From NCBI GenBank assembly GCA_945637645.1, contig CALZDK010000024.1:1-14606 (forward strand): a stretch of DNA of 14,606 nucleotides, written 5' to 3'. Of this stretch, positions 1 through 7,182 are shown one piece after another. The notes beneath the pieces were generated by a model. That model saw only the letters and a program-made list of their open reading frames with translations, searched no databases and was not told the origin of the DNA. Position numbers and translations under genes: made by a program. The first letter of the stretch is position 1; each line of letters starts with the position of its first letter. The DNA is from an uncultured Prevotella sp. (GTDB lineage: Bacteria; Bacteroidota; Bacteroidia; Bacteroidales; Bacteroidaceae).

Positions 1-1113
1 TGGTGCGTCAGGGCGGCGGCGACGACACTCATCCATTGCCACCGGGTCGTAAGCCCTGATGTTGCAGCCTGCCTCGGTGAGGCGGTCGATAATGACGAGA
101 GCAGTGCTCTCACGCATATCGTCGGTTTCGGGTTTGAATGATAGTCCCCAAAGAGAGATTGTCTTTCCCTTTAGTCCTTCTGGATAAACTTTCTGCAGTT
201 TTTCGAAGAGTATGTGTTTCTGCTTCTCGTTCACACGTTCCACAGCCTTCAGCACTTCCATGGAGTAGCCAGCCTTGTCGGCAGTTTTAATGAGCGCCTT
301 GACATCCTTAGGGAAACAAGATCCTCCATATCCACAACCGGCATAGAGGAACTTTCTTCCTATGCGTGTATCGGAACCTATTCCCGCACGAACCATGTTT
401 ACATCAGCACCCACAAGTTCGCAGAGGTTGGCAATATCGTTCATAAACGAGATGCGTGTGGCAAGCATGGAGTTGGCTGCATACTTTGTCATTTCAGCAG
501 AAGGAATGTCCATAAATATCACTCGGAAATTGTTGATAAGGAAAGGCTTATACAGTTTTGTTAAAGTCTTTTTAGCCTTTTCGCTCTCCACTCCCACAAC
601 AACTCTGTCGGGCGACATAAAGTCCTTTATAGCATTGCCTTCCTTGAGGAATTCAGGATTGCTTGCCACGTCGAACTCTATGTCAACGCCACGTGCGTCG
701 AGCTCTTCCTGTATTGTTTCCCTAACGAGTTTCGCCGTGCCTACGGGCACAGTACTCTTTGTCACCACAACAAGATAGCGTTTGAGGTTTTTTCCTATTG
801 TCCTTGCCACCTGGAGCACATATTTAAGGTCGGCGCTGCCATCCTCGTCGGGAGGAGTACCAACGGCAGAGAACACTATTTCCTGGTCGTTAAGCACCGA
901 GGCGAGGTCGGAGGTGAACTTAAGTCTGCCTGCCTTCACATTCTTTACAACGAGTTCGTCGAGTCCAGGCTCGTAGATTGGAATCTCTCCGTTGCGGAGA
1001 CGTTCAATCTTACTCTCATCGACATCGACACAGGTAACATTGGCTCCGGTATCGGCGAAGCATGTTCCTGACACTAATCCTACATACCCTGTTCCTACTA
1101 TTGCAATATTCAT
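1..1113 (-). CDS. ugd: UDP-glucose 6-dehydrogenase, 3' end cut by window edge
   Basis: Oxidises UDP-glucose to UDP-glucuronate with two NAD+ in the cytoplasm, supplying uronic acid precursors for capsule or other surface polysaccharide. I translated 371 codons on the minus strand from ATG at 1113-1111; no stop is reached, and the family is usually about 435-450 residues, so roughly 65-75 C-terminal residues lie outside. Visible motifs are the N-terminal Rossmann NAD loop GTGYVG (residues 7-12), a NPEFLKEG segment in the first domain, and the catalytic-cysteine motif GGSCFPKD with Cys266. The C-terminal domain begins with a SLWGLSFKPETDDMRES stretch typical of UDP-sugar dehydrogenases. It lies 51 bp downstream of rfbC on the same strand and is probably cotranscribed with it. 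A GDP-mannose dehydrogenase is less likely because the sequence pattern fits the UDP-glucose type. Family assignment is very secure; exact sugar specificity is inferred from homology. Confidence 0.95.
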   Translation of the reverse strand, partial: MNIAIVGTGYVGLVSGTCFADTGANVTCVDVDESKIERLRNGEIPIYEPGLDELVVKNVKAGRLKFTSDLASVLNDQEIVFSAVGTPPDEDGSADLKYVLQVARTIGKNLKRYLVVVTKSTVPVGTAKLVRETIQEELDARGVDIEFDVASNPEFLKEGNAIKDFMSPDRVVVGVESEKAKKTLTKLYKPFLINNFRVIFMDIPSAEMTKYAANSMLATRISFMNDIANLCELVGADVNMVRAGIGSDTRIGRKFLYAGCGYGGSCFPKDVKALIKTADKAGYSMEVLKAVERVNEKQKHILFEKLQKVYPEGLKGKTISLWGLSFKPETDDMRESTALVIIDRLTEAGCNIRAYDPVAMDECRRRRPDAP

Positions 1114-1164
1114 ATAATTCTTTATTATTCAAGTTTCTATTCTGAAAAATTATGGAGTAACTAC

Positions 1165-1710
1165 CTAAAAACACTCCGCATCGCTGAAAGCCACTCCACG
1201 GAGGTCCTTGGCGCTGGTAACAACCTTGCTCATGTCTATTGGCCACTGAATGGCGAGGTCGGGGTCGTCGAAGCGTATGCTTGCCTCCGCTGCCGGGGCA
1301 TAGACATTATCCACCTTGTAGGTGAATATTGCCTCGTCGCTGAGCACGAGGAAGCCATGGGCAAATCCTCGAGGAATGAACAGCTGGCGCTTGTTGGTGT
1401 CGCTCAACTCCACCATAACATGATGTCCAAATGTGGAACTGTCTTTACGAAGGTCCACAGCTACGTCGAGCACTCGTCCCTTTATGACTCGCACCAACTT
1501 TGCCTGCGAGGCGTCGCCCTTCTGGTAATGCAGCCCTCGCAACACTCCGTAAGACGATTTCGACTCGTTGTCCTGCACAAACTCCACAGGTCCTGCATGG
1601 CGTTGGAACTCTTCCTTTTTCCATGCCTCGAAGAAATATCCCCTTTGGTCGTCGAACACTTTCGGCTCGACAATCAAAACGCCTTTTATTTCAGTCTCGA
1701 TGTATTCCAT
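1165..1710 (-). CDS. rfbC: dTDP-4-dehydrorhamnose 3,5-epimerase
   Basis: Epimerises dTDP-4-dehydro-6-deoxy-glucose at C3 and C5, the third step of dTDP-L-rhamnose synthesis, in the cytoplasm. The 181-residue product matches the family length (about 180-190). Visible motifs are RGYFFEAW near residues 23-30, GVLRGLHYQ with the presumed catalytic base His61, FIPRGFAHGF at 111-120 on the cupin barrel, Tyr131 in FTYK, and Asp169 in TSAKD, which pairs with the histidine in characterised RmlC enzymes. I chose ATG at 1710-1708 although the frame stays open to about 1842. The extra N-terminal residues look nothing like the family, and a promoter match (1738-1768) lies between the two candidate starts. 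The leader is A-rich without a clear Shine-Dalgarno, as is usual in Bacteroidetes. rfbA, rfbB and rfbD are not in the window. ugd follows on the same strand. Confidence 0.96.
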   Translation of the reverse strand: MEYIETEIKGVLIVEPKVFDDQRGYFFEAWKKEEFQRHAGPVEFVQDNESKSSYGVLRGLHYQKGDASQAKLVRVIKGRVLDVAVDLRKDSSTFGHHVMVELSDTNKRQLFIPRGFAHGFLVLSDEAIFTYKVDNVYAPAAEASIRFDDPDLAIQWPIDMSKVVTSAKDLRGVAFSDAECF

Positions 1711-1737
1711 TTTTGCTTTTTTTTCGTTTTCTGCATG

Positions 1738-1768
1738 CAAATGTAGCAATTTAAAATGATATATGAAA
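1738..1768 (-). promoter_or_regulatory. Bacteroidetes-type promoter for rfbC (and probably ugd)
   Basis: Read on the minus strand, TACATTTG (1745-1738) matches the Bacteroidetes -7 consensus TAnnTTTG exactly. TTTC (1768-1765), a three-of-four match to the -33 TTTG box, lies 19 bp upstream of it. The predicted transcription start is around 1731-1735, giving a leader of about 20-25 nt before the rfbC ATG. The placement also argues against the longer open frame that begins near 1842. This is consensus matching by eye, not a measured start. Confidence 0.6.
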
Positions 1769-1795
1769 CGTTTTTGAGGAAATTGTATCATTTTA
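1752..1795. repeat. Perfect 10-bp inverted repeat between divergent promoters (candidate operator)
   Basis: TAAAATGATA at 1752-1761 is the exact reverse complement of TATCATTTTA at 1786-1795, with 24 bp between the arms and about 34 bp between arm centres. The left arm lies in the spacer between the -33 and -7 elements of the rfbC promoter. The right arm lies just upstream of the -33 box of the opposite promoter. A dyad in this position could bind a regulator acting on both transcription units. The region is AT-rich, so chance cannot be excluded. Confidence 0.45.
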
Positions 1796-1807
1796 CACCC
1801 ATTTTTA

Positions 1808-1839
1808 TTTGGTTTTCTCGAAAAAATGGAGTAATTTTG
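1808..1839 (+). promoter_or_regulatory. Bacteroidetes-type promoter for the HU-CCDC81/SPOR gene
   Basis: TTTG at 1808-1811 and TAATTTTG at 1832-1839 match the -33 TTTG and -7 TAnnTTTG boxes exactly, with a 20-bp spacer inside the usual 19-21 bp range. The expected transcription start falls near 1843-1846, on or beside the GTG start codon at 1845, so the mRNA would have essentially no leader. This is one of the clearest promoter matches in the window and probably drives the start of the long plus-strand gene array. Confidence 0.7.
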
Positions 1840-1844
1840 CACTC

Positions 1845-2975
1845 GTGATTGAATTAGAAAGACATATTGAGATACTTTTGCTCGACAACGACTGCGTTAT
1901 TGTGCCCAATTTCGGAGGATTCGTGGCACATCATGTCGAGGCAAGATATGACGAGAGCGAGTGTTCGTTCTTGCCACCACTCCGTACGCTCGGATTCAAT
2001 CCCCATCTGAAGAACATCAACGACTCTCTTTTGGCACAATCCTATGTGGAGGCTTACGACATAAGCTATCCTGAGGCTCAACGCACCATATCGGAAGAGG
2101 TGCGCCAATTGAAGGAGATTCTCGACAACGAGGGACGCTATGAGCTGAAAGACATAGGAACGCTACTGATGAGCGATGACGGCGACATGATATTCGAACC
2201 TTGCGAGGCAGGAATACTTACACCGGAGCTCTACGGTCTAAGTTCGTTCGAGATGAAGCGCCTTGCTGCCGAAACAACAGAGGAGACAGAAAAAGCCGAC
2301 AATCAGAAGGCTCCAAAGTTGCCACAGCCCATGGGCATTATTGCGGCTGAGGAAGAGAAGAATCCTGCAGATGAGGAGATACCGACAACAGACGATAACT
2401 CGGAAGACACAGTTGCATACACCGACGACGACACAGAAAAGACAATAAGAATTAAGGTGTCGTGGATAAGGAACATTGCAGTGGCAGCGGCAGCCATCGT
2501 TGCTTTCCTCGTGCTCTCTACCCCAGTGACAAACAGCATAGAGGGAAGAATGTACATCAGCGACATGGGCACAGGGCTGCTGACAAAAATATCGGTGCTC
2601 GACACGCCCAACACCCACAAGGCGACAGGCAACATGAACGACACCATAAGACAAGCCGTGGCGAAGATGATTGTAGCAAAGCAAGACTCCGCCATCGCCG
2701 CCAAGCCCGCAACAACGGCAGCCGCAGACACCACAAGGCACAAGCCAGCCTACTGCATAGTGCTTGCAAGCCAGGTAACAAGAAGCGGTGCAGAAAATTT
2801 CGTCAAGACACTCAAAGCGGAAGGCATTGACAACGCCTACACATATACTAATAACAAGGTGGTAAGAGTGGTGTATGGACGATACGACACCGAACAGCAG
2901 GCTCACAAGGAACTGAGGGTAGTGAGGGGTAACAAACACTTCGAGCAAGCCTGGATTTACAAAATGACACACTGA
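1845..2975 (+). CDS. HU-CCDC81 domain membrane protein with C-terminal SPOR domain
   Basis: Predicted single-pass inner-membrane protein of 376 residues. Residues 1-140 match the bacterial HU-CCDC81 domains (HU/IHF-like fold) common in Bacteroidetes, with the typical opening IELERHIEILLLDNDCVIVP then NFGGFVAHH. An acidic, low-complexity linker covers about 145-205. A hydrophobic helix with flanking Trp and Arg spans about 208-228. An Ala/Thr-rich periplasmic linker follows, then a SPOR domain (about 302-375) of the kind that binds denuded peptidoglycan glycan strands at division sites. I chose GTG at 1845 because homologous proteins start right before IELERHIE; no usable ATG precedes it, and the TTG at 1809 lies within the promoter. 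The first in-frame ATG downstream would remove most of the HU region. The HU-like part is in the cytoplasm by topology, so it could link DNA or another partner to the cell wall, but that role is inference. The zinc-ribbon/FHA gene follows after 10 bp. Confidence 0.85.
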   Translation: MIELERHIEILLLDNDCVIVPNFGGFVAHHVEARYDESECSFLPPLRTLGFNPHLKNINDSLLAQSYVEAYDISYPEAQRTISEEVRQLKEILDNEGRYELKDIGTLLMSDDGDMIFEPCEAGILTPELYGLSSFEMKRLAAETTEETEKADNQKAPKLPQPMGIIAAEEEKNPADEEIPTTDDNSEDTVAYTDDDTEKTIRIKVSWIRNIAVAAAAIVAFLVLSTPVTNSIEGRMYISDMGTGLLTKISVLDTPNTHKATGNMNDTIRQAVAKMIVAKQDSAIAAKPATTAAADTTRHKPAYCIVLASQVTRSGAENFVKTLKAEGIDNAYTYTNNKVVRVVYGRYDTEQQAHKELRVVRGNKHFEQAWIYKMTH

Positions 2976-2985
2976 CAAAGAAGAA

Positions 2986-3522
2986 ATGAAAAGAGTAAGA
3001 TGCCCGAAATGTGACAACTTCATCACATTCGACGAGACACAATACACTGAAGGACAGTCGCTCGTGTTCAAGTGCGACGAGTGCGGCAAGGAATTCGGAA
3101 TACGCATAGGCACGGCGAAACTGCGAAACACGCAGAAGGAAGAAATGGTGGATGAAAACGCCAACAAGAACGGCGCTGGCTCGCTTGTGGTGATAGAGAA
3201 CGTGTTCCACTACAAACAAGTACTTCCGCTGAAGATGGGCGACAACACCATCGGACGCTACATGAAAGGCAGCGCCACCACACTGCCCATAGAGACCAAC
3301 GACCCAAGCATCGACATAAACCACTGCACTATAAATGTCAGTCGCGACAAGCGCGGAAAACTTAAATACATCCTCCGCGACGGTCCAAGCTACACGGGAA
3401 CCTTCGTTGACAACGAGATTCTCGGCGACCGCGAGCGAAGGGTAATAGGAAACGGAACTTTGTTCACCATCGGTGCTACATCGATAATACTGCGTGCTGG
3501 TGACAGCAACGAAAACGAATAG
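2986..3522 (+). CDS. Zinc-ribbon and FHA domain protein
   Basis: Small soluble cytoplasmic protein of 178 residues. The N-terminus holds a zinc ribbon with two CxxC knuckles (Cys6/Cys9 and Cys30/Cys33). A polar linker covers about 45-65, and an FHA fold follows at about 66-172, with IGR (89-91), DPSIDINHCTI (106-116) and a GTFVDNE turn (138-144). FHA domains usually bind phosphothreonine through a GR arginine, an SxxH serine and an NG turn. Here Arg91 and His113 are kept, but the serine position is Asp110 and the NGT/VNG turns are altered, so ligand choice may differ. It sits 10 bp after the HU/SPOR gene and ends 26 bp before the chosen purU start, so it is probably cotranscribed. Its partner is unknown; a role with the HU/SPOR protein is suggested only by position. 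No kinase is encoded in the window. Confidence 0.85.
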   Translation: MKRVRCPKCDNFITFDETQYTEGQSLVFKCDECGKEFGIRIGTAKLRNTQKEEMVDENANKNGAGSLVVIENVFHYKQVLPLKMGDNTIGRYMKGSATTLPIETNDPSIDINHCTINVSRDKRGKLKYILRDGPSYTGTFVDNEILGDRERRVIGNGTLFTIGATSIILRAGDSNENE

Positions 3523-3548
3523 AAATGACGAAAACAAAAAATAAAAGA

Positions 3549-4412
3549 ATGAAACCAACAGCTATTCTTCTTCTGCATTGTCCCGACCAACCAGGGATAA
3601 TCTCAGAGATGACACGCTTCATCACCGACAATCAGGGAAACATCGTCTATCTCGACCAGTATGTGGATAGGCAAGACGGAATATTCTTCATGAGAATGGA
3701 GTGGGAACTCGACAATTTCCTCATACCAAGAGACAAGATAAAGGAATATCTTGACACGCTCTACGCGCAGAAATACTCCATGACCTGCAGCCTCTACTTC
3801 AACGACGTGAAACCACGCATGGCAATCTTCGTGAGCAAGATGAGCCACTGCCTCTACGACCTTCTGGCACGCTACAAGGCTGGAGAGTTCAACGTGGACA
3901 TTCCGTGCATCGTCAGCAACCACGAGGAATTGCGCTACGTCGGCGAACAGTTCAAGATTCCGTTCTATGTATGGTCTATCAACAAAGACCACTCCAACAA
4001 GGCTGAGGTGGAGCAGGCAGAGAAAGAACTGCTGGCAAAGGAGAAGGTGACATTCATTGTGTTGGCACGCTACATGCAGATTATCAGCGACGACATGATA
4101 AAGTCATACCCCAACCACATAATAAACATCCACCACTCGTTCCTCCCTGCCTTCATAGGCGCGAAGCCTTATCACCAGGCATGGGAGCGCGGAGTGAAAA
4201 TCATTGGTGCCACGAGCCACTATGTCACCGCTGAGCTCGACGCTGGACCAATCATTGAGCAGGACGTAGTGAGAATCACACACAAGGACACACCTGAAAG
4301 CCTCGTGCTAAAAGGTCGCGATCTGGAAAAGATAGTTCTCTCACGTGCAGTGAAGAAACACATAGAGAGAAAGATTCTCACCTACCACAACAAGACAATT
4401 ATCTTCAGTTAG
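3549..4412 (+). CDS. purU: Formyltetrahydrofolate deformylase
   Basis: Hydrolyses 10-formyltetrahydrofolate to tetrahydrofolate and formate, balancing one-carbon pools and providing formate for formate-dependent purine synthesis. The 287-residue product has an N-terminal ACT domain (about 1-80, with LLLHCPDQPGI near the start) and a formyltransferase-fold catalytic domain. Catalytic candidates by comparison with PurN are Asn193 and His195 in NIHHSFLP and Asp231 in TAELDAGP. I chose ATG at 3549 because the family begins just before the ACT strand. An in-frame ATG at 3525, only 2 bp after the FHA stop, would add eight Lys-rich residues and cannot be excluded. hisH follows after 11 bp. The PurU rather than PurN assignment rests on the ACT domain and total length (PurN is about 200 residues). 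Confidence 0.95.
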   Translation: MKPTAILLLHCPDQPGIISEMTRFITDNQGNIVYLDQYVDRQDGIFFMRMEWELDNFLIPRDKIKEYLDTLYAQKYSMTCSLYFNDVKPRMAIFVSKMSHCLYDLLARYKAGEFNVDIPCIVSNHEELRYVGEQFKIPFYVWSINKDHSNKAEVEQAEKELLAKEKVTFIVLARYMQIISDDMIKSYPNHIINIHHSFLPAFIGAKPYHQAWERGVKIIGATSHYVTAELDAGPIIEQDVVRITHKDTPESLVLKGRDLEKIVLSRAVKKHIERKILTYHNKTIIFS

Positions 4413-4423
4413 AGAGAATAGAG

Positions 4424-5014
4424 ATGAACATCGCAATAGTAAAATACAATGCAGGAAACATCTACTCGGTGGTGAACGCACTGAGGAGAATGGGCATAGA
4501 GCCTGACCTCACAGACGACATCGAGAGACTCACGGCTGCCGACAAGGTGATATTCCCCGGACAGGGCGAGGCGCGAAGCGCAATGGAATACCTCAAAGCA
4601 CGCCGTCTTGACGAGGTTATACGCAATCTCCGGCAGCCAGTGTTCGGCATCTGCGTGGGACAACAGCTCCTGTGCCGACATTCCGAGGAGGGCGATGTAG
4701 ATTGCATAGGCATCTTCGACGCCGACGTGAGACGTTTTCAACCATCGCGCCACGAGGAGAAAGTGCCGGCAATGGGATGGAACCAAATCACCAACACCAA
4801 GTCGCCACTGTTCAAGGCATTCAAGGGAGGTGAATACGTCTATTTCGTGCATAGCTACTATGTGCCTCTGTGCGCAGAAACAATAGCCACGGCAGACTAC
4901 ATACTTCCCTACAGCGCAGCCCTCGCGAAGGACAACTTCTTTGCCACACAGTTCCACCCTGAGAAAAGCGGAAGCGTGGGAGAGAGAATATTGCGTAATT
5001 TCATCGACTTATAA
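4424..5014 (+). CDS. hisH: Imidazole glycerol phosphate synthase, glutaminase subunit
   Basis: Class I glutamine amidotransferase that hydrolyses glutamine and channels ammonia to HisF for imidazole glycerol phosphate and AICAR formation. The length (196 residues) is normal. The triad is visible: Cys77 in GICVGQQ, and His178 and Glu180 in QFHPEKSG. The oxyanion-strand motif, usually PGVG, reads PGQG here (residues 45-48). It is followed by hisA after 15 bp and lies in the same orientation as hisF, its obligate partner, so stoichiometric expression is likely. The upstream neighbour is purU (11-bp gap). Confidence 0.97.
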   Translation: MNIAIVKYNAGNIYSVVNALRRMGIEPDLTDDIERLTAADKVIFPGQGEARSAMEYLKARRLDEVIRNLRQPVFGICVGQQLLCRHSEEGDVDCIGIFDADVRRFQPSRHEEKVPAMGWNQITNTKSPLFKAFKGGEYVYFVHSYYVPLCAETIATADYILPYSAALAKDNFFATQFHPEKSGSVGERILRNFIDL

Positions 5015-5029
5015 AACCAAAGCCAGATT

Positions 5030-5755
5030 ATGATAGAACTTATTCCGGCTATAGACATCATCGACGGAAAGTGCGTACGTCTGACCAAGGGCGACTACGA
5101 CACCAAGACCGTTTACGGCAACCCTGTGGAGATGGCGAGAATGCTTGAGGACAAAGGATTCAGCCGACTGCACATTGTGGATCTCGACGGAGCCAAGTCG
5201 CGCCACATAGTGAATGTCGAAGCCCTCAAAGGCATAACCTCACAAACAAAGCTCACCGTGGATTTCGGCGGAGGCATAAAGACCGACGACGACATCAACA
5301 AGGCTTTCGACAACGGTGCCGCAATGGTCACCATTGGTTCCGTGGCTATAAGCGCGCCAGACCTCTTCGACGGATGGCTCGAAAAATACGGTGCGGAAAA
5401 GATAATTCTCGGCGCCGACGTGCGCAACGGCAAGATATCGATCAACGGATGGAAAGAGGACTCAGACACCGACTTGCTTCCATTTCTCGCCCGATATGTA
5501 GAGCACGGAGTGAAGACAGTGCTATGCACGGAAATCTCGCGAGACGGAATGTTGGGAGGCACAGCAGTGGAACTCTATTCGCAAATCATGGCAGCCTACC
5601 CCACCCTACATCTCATAGCCAGCGGCGGAGTGTCTAAGGCAGAGGACATACACGAGCTCAACCGAAGGGGCATCCCTGCCGTGGTGTTCGGAAAGTCGAT
5701 ATACGAGGGAAGGATAGACCTCGACGAACTTCTCCGTTGGAGCAGACAACAATAG
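5030..5755 (+). CDS. hisA: ProFAR isomerase (phosphoribosylformimino-AICAR-P isomerase)
   Basis: Performs the Amadori rearrangement of ProFAR to PRFAR, the substrate of HisHF, in histidine synthesis. The 241-residue product is a (beta/alpha)8 barrel of normal length. The acid/base pair is visible as Asp9 in IPAIDIIDGK and Asp130 in LGADVRNG. The phosphate-binding glycine loops DFGGGI (78-83) and ASGGVS near the C-terminus mark the half-barrel duplication shared with HisF. The ATG at 5030 directly precedes the first barrel strand. It sits between hisH (15 bp) and hisF (25 bp). Confidence 0.97.
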   Translation: MIELIPAIDIIDGKCVRLTKGDYDTKTVYGNPVEMARMLEDKGFSRLHIVDLDGAKSRHIVNVEALKGITSQTKLTVDFGGGIKTDDDINKAFDNGAAMVTIGSVAISAPDLFDGWLEKYGAEKIILGADVRNGKISINGWKEDSDTDLLPFLARYVEHGVKTVLCTEISRDGMLGGTAVELYSQIMAAYPTLHLIASGGVSKAEDIHELNRRGIPAVVFGKSIYEGRIDLDELLRWSRQQ

Positions 5756-5780
5756 TAACTTACACCTTATTATATATAAT

Positions 5781-6548
5781 ATGGGACTTGCAAAACGAAT
5801 AATACCTTGCCTCGACGTGAAAGACGGCGAAACCGTAAAAGGCACAAACTTCGTCAACCTGAGAAAAGCCGGCGACCCCGTGGAGCTTGGTAAGGCATAC
5901 AGCGATGCCGGAGCCGACGAGCTCGTATATCTCGACATTACGGCGAGTTTCGAGGGACGCAAGACATTCACCGACATGGTGACTCGTGTGGCGGCGGAGA
6001 TAAACATCCCGTTCACCGTGGGAGGAGGCATAAACGAGCTGGCAGACGTAGAGCGACTGCTGTATGCTGGTGCCGACAAGGTGAGCGTGAACAGTGCGGC
6101 AATACGCCGACCGGAGCTTATAGACGAGATAACCCGACGCTTCGGCAGTCAGGTCTGCGTCTGCGCCATCGACGCACGCAACGATGCCGACGGTTGGCAC
6201 TGCTATCTTAAAGGCGGACGTGAGCGCACCGAGCGAGGACTGTTTGAATGGGCTCACGAGGCACAAGAACGCGGGGCAGGCGAAATACTCTTCACGAGCA
6301 TGGACCACGACGGAGTGAAGAACGGATATGCCAATGAGGCTCTTGCACGTCTTGCCGACGAGCTCTCCATTCCTGTCATTGCGAGTGGCGGAGCTGGAAA
6401 GAAGGAGCACTTCCGCGACGCTTTCACCGTAGGGCATGCCGACGCGGCACTTGCGGCAAGCGTGTTCCACTTCGGAGAGATACCTATTCTCGACCTCAAG
6501 CGATATCTTAATGAGGAAGGCATAAACGTAAGAATATTAAACAAATAA
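5781..6548 (+). CDS. hisF: Imidazole glycerol phosphate synthase, cyclase subunit
   Basis: Uses ammonia delivered by HisH to convert PRFAR into imidazole glycerol phosphate (to histidine) and AICAR (to purines). The 255-residue (beta/alpha)8 barrel is of normal length. Catalytic aspartates are Asp12 in IPCLDVKDG and Asp131 in CAIDARND. Phosphate loops are TVGGGI (79-84) and ASGGAG near the C-terminus, and TSMDHDGVKNGY resembles the usual TSMDxDGxxxGY strand. The gene ends 4 bp before hisIE, which indicates cotranscription and likely coupled translation. Confidence 0.97.
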   Translation: MGLAKRIIPCLDVKDGETVKGTNFVNLRKAGDPVELGKAYSDAGADELVYLDITASFEGRKTFTDMVTRVAAEINIPFTVGGGINELADVERLLYAGADKVSVNSAAIRRPELIDEITRRFGSQVCVCAIDARNDADGWHCYLKGGRERTERGLFEWAHEAQERGAGEILFTSMDHDGVKNGYANEALARLADELSIPVIASGGAGKKEHFRDAFTVGHADAALAASVFHFGEIPILDLKRYLNEEGINVRILNK

Positions 6549-6552
6549 AGAT

Positions 6553-7167
6553 ATGACAATTGATTTTGAAAAGATGGGTGGCCTCGTTCCAGCCATAGTA
6601 CAGGACGCAACGACAAAGACTGTATTGATGTTGGGATATATGAACAAGGAGGCTTTCGACAAAACCGTCGAGACTAAGAAGGTGACTTTCTACAGCCGCA
6701 CCAGACAGTGTCTTTGGACAAAGGGCGAGACATCGGGAAATTTCCTCAACCTCGTTGACATAAAGGTGGACTGCGACAACGACGCCCTTCTCGTGAAAGC
6801 CAACCCGCAAGGTCCTACCTGCCATACTGGCAGCGACACCTGTTGGGGCGAGACCAACGAGAAGAACCCTCTGCTGTTTCTCACTTTCCTGCAGGACTTT
6901 ATCAACCGCCGTCATGAGGAGATGCCGGAAGGCAGCTACACAACATCACTCTTCAAGGACGGACTGAACCGCATGGCACAGAAGGTTGGCGAAGAGGCAC
7001 TTGAGGCTGTGATAGAGGCATGCAACGGCACCAACGAACGACTCATCTACGAGGGCTCAGACATGATCTACCATCTCATCGTACTGCTCACAAGCAAGGG
7101 ATTGCGCATCGAAGACCTCGCTAAGGAACTGCAGGTGCGCCACGACCCAAGCTGGCACAAACATTGA
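6553..7167 (+). CDS. hisIE: Bifunctional PR-AMP cyclohydrolase / PR-ATP pyrophosphohydrolase
   Basis: Fusion of the second and third histidine-pathway enzymes. The HisE half removes pyrophosphate from PR-ATP and the HisI half opens the adenine ring of PR-AMP. The HisI half (about 1-112) shows WTKGETSGN (55-63), the metal-binding Asp73/Asp75/Asp77 cluster in DCDND, and zinc-ligand cysteines Cys90 and Cys97 in GPTCHTGSDTCW. The HisE half (about 125-204) has the all-alpha MazG-like pattern, with KVGEEALEAVIEA (144-156) and EGSDMIYHL (167-175). The length of 204 is normal for the fused form. The order in the protein is HisI then HisE, the reverse of pathway order, as in other fused homologues. 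ftsE follows after 15 bp. Confidence 0.97.
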   Translation: MTIDFEKMGGLVPAIVQDATTKTVLMLGYMNKEAFDKTVETKKVTFYSRTRQCLWTKGETSGNFLNLVDIKVDCDNDALLVKANPQGPTCHTGSDTCWGETNEKNPLLFLTFLQDFINRRHEEMPEGSYTTSLFKDGLNRMAQKVGEEALEAVIEACNGTNERLIYEGSDMIYHLIVLLTSKGLRIEDLAKELQVRHDPSWHKH

Positions 7168-7182
7168 CTCATAATTTTCATT

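Noticed and set aside
1711..1842. Longer rfbC starting near 1842
   Set aside because: The extra 44 residues do not resemble the family, and a promoter match for rfbC lies inside the extension.
1809..1844. TTG start at 1809 for the HU/SPOR gene
   Set aside because: It overlaps the predicted -33 box, would be untranscribed from that promoter, and adds residues not typical of the family.
2238..3167. Antisense open frame opposite the HU/SPOR and FHA genes
   Set aside because: Composition is Cys/Val/Ser-rich shadow sequence with no domain, and both sense genes have clear domains.
7172..7179. TAATTTTC just upstream of ftsE as a -7 box
   Set aside because: It is a seven-of-eight match with no TTTG at the right distance upstream, so it is not convincing as a promoter.
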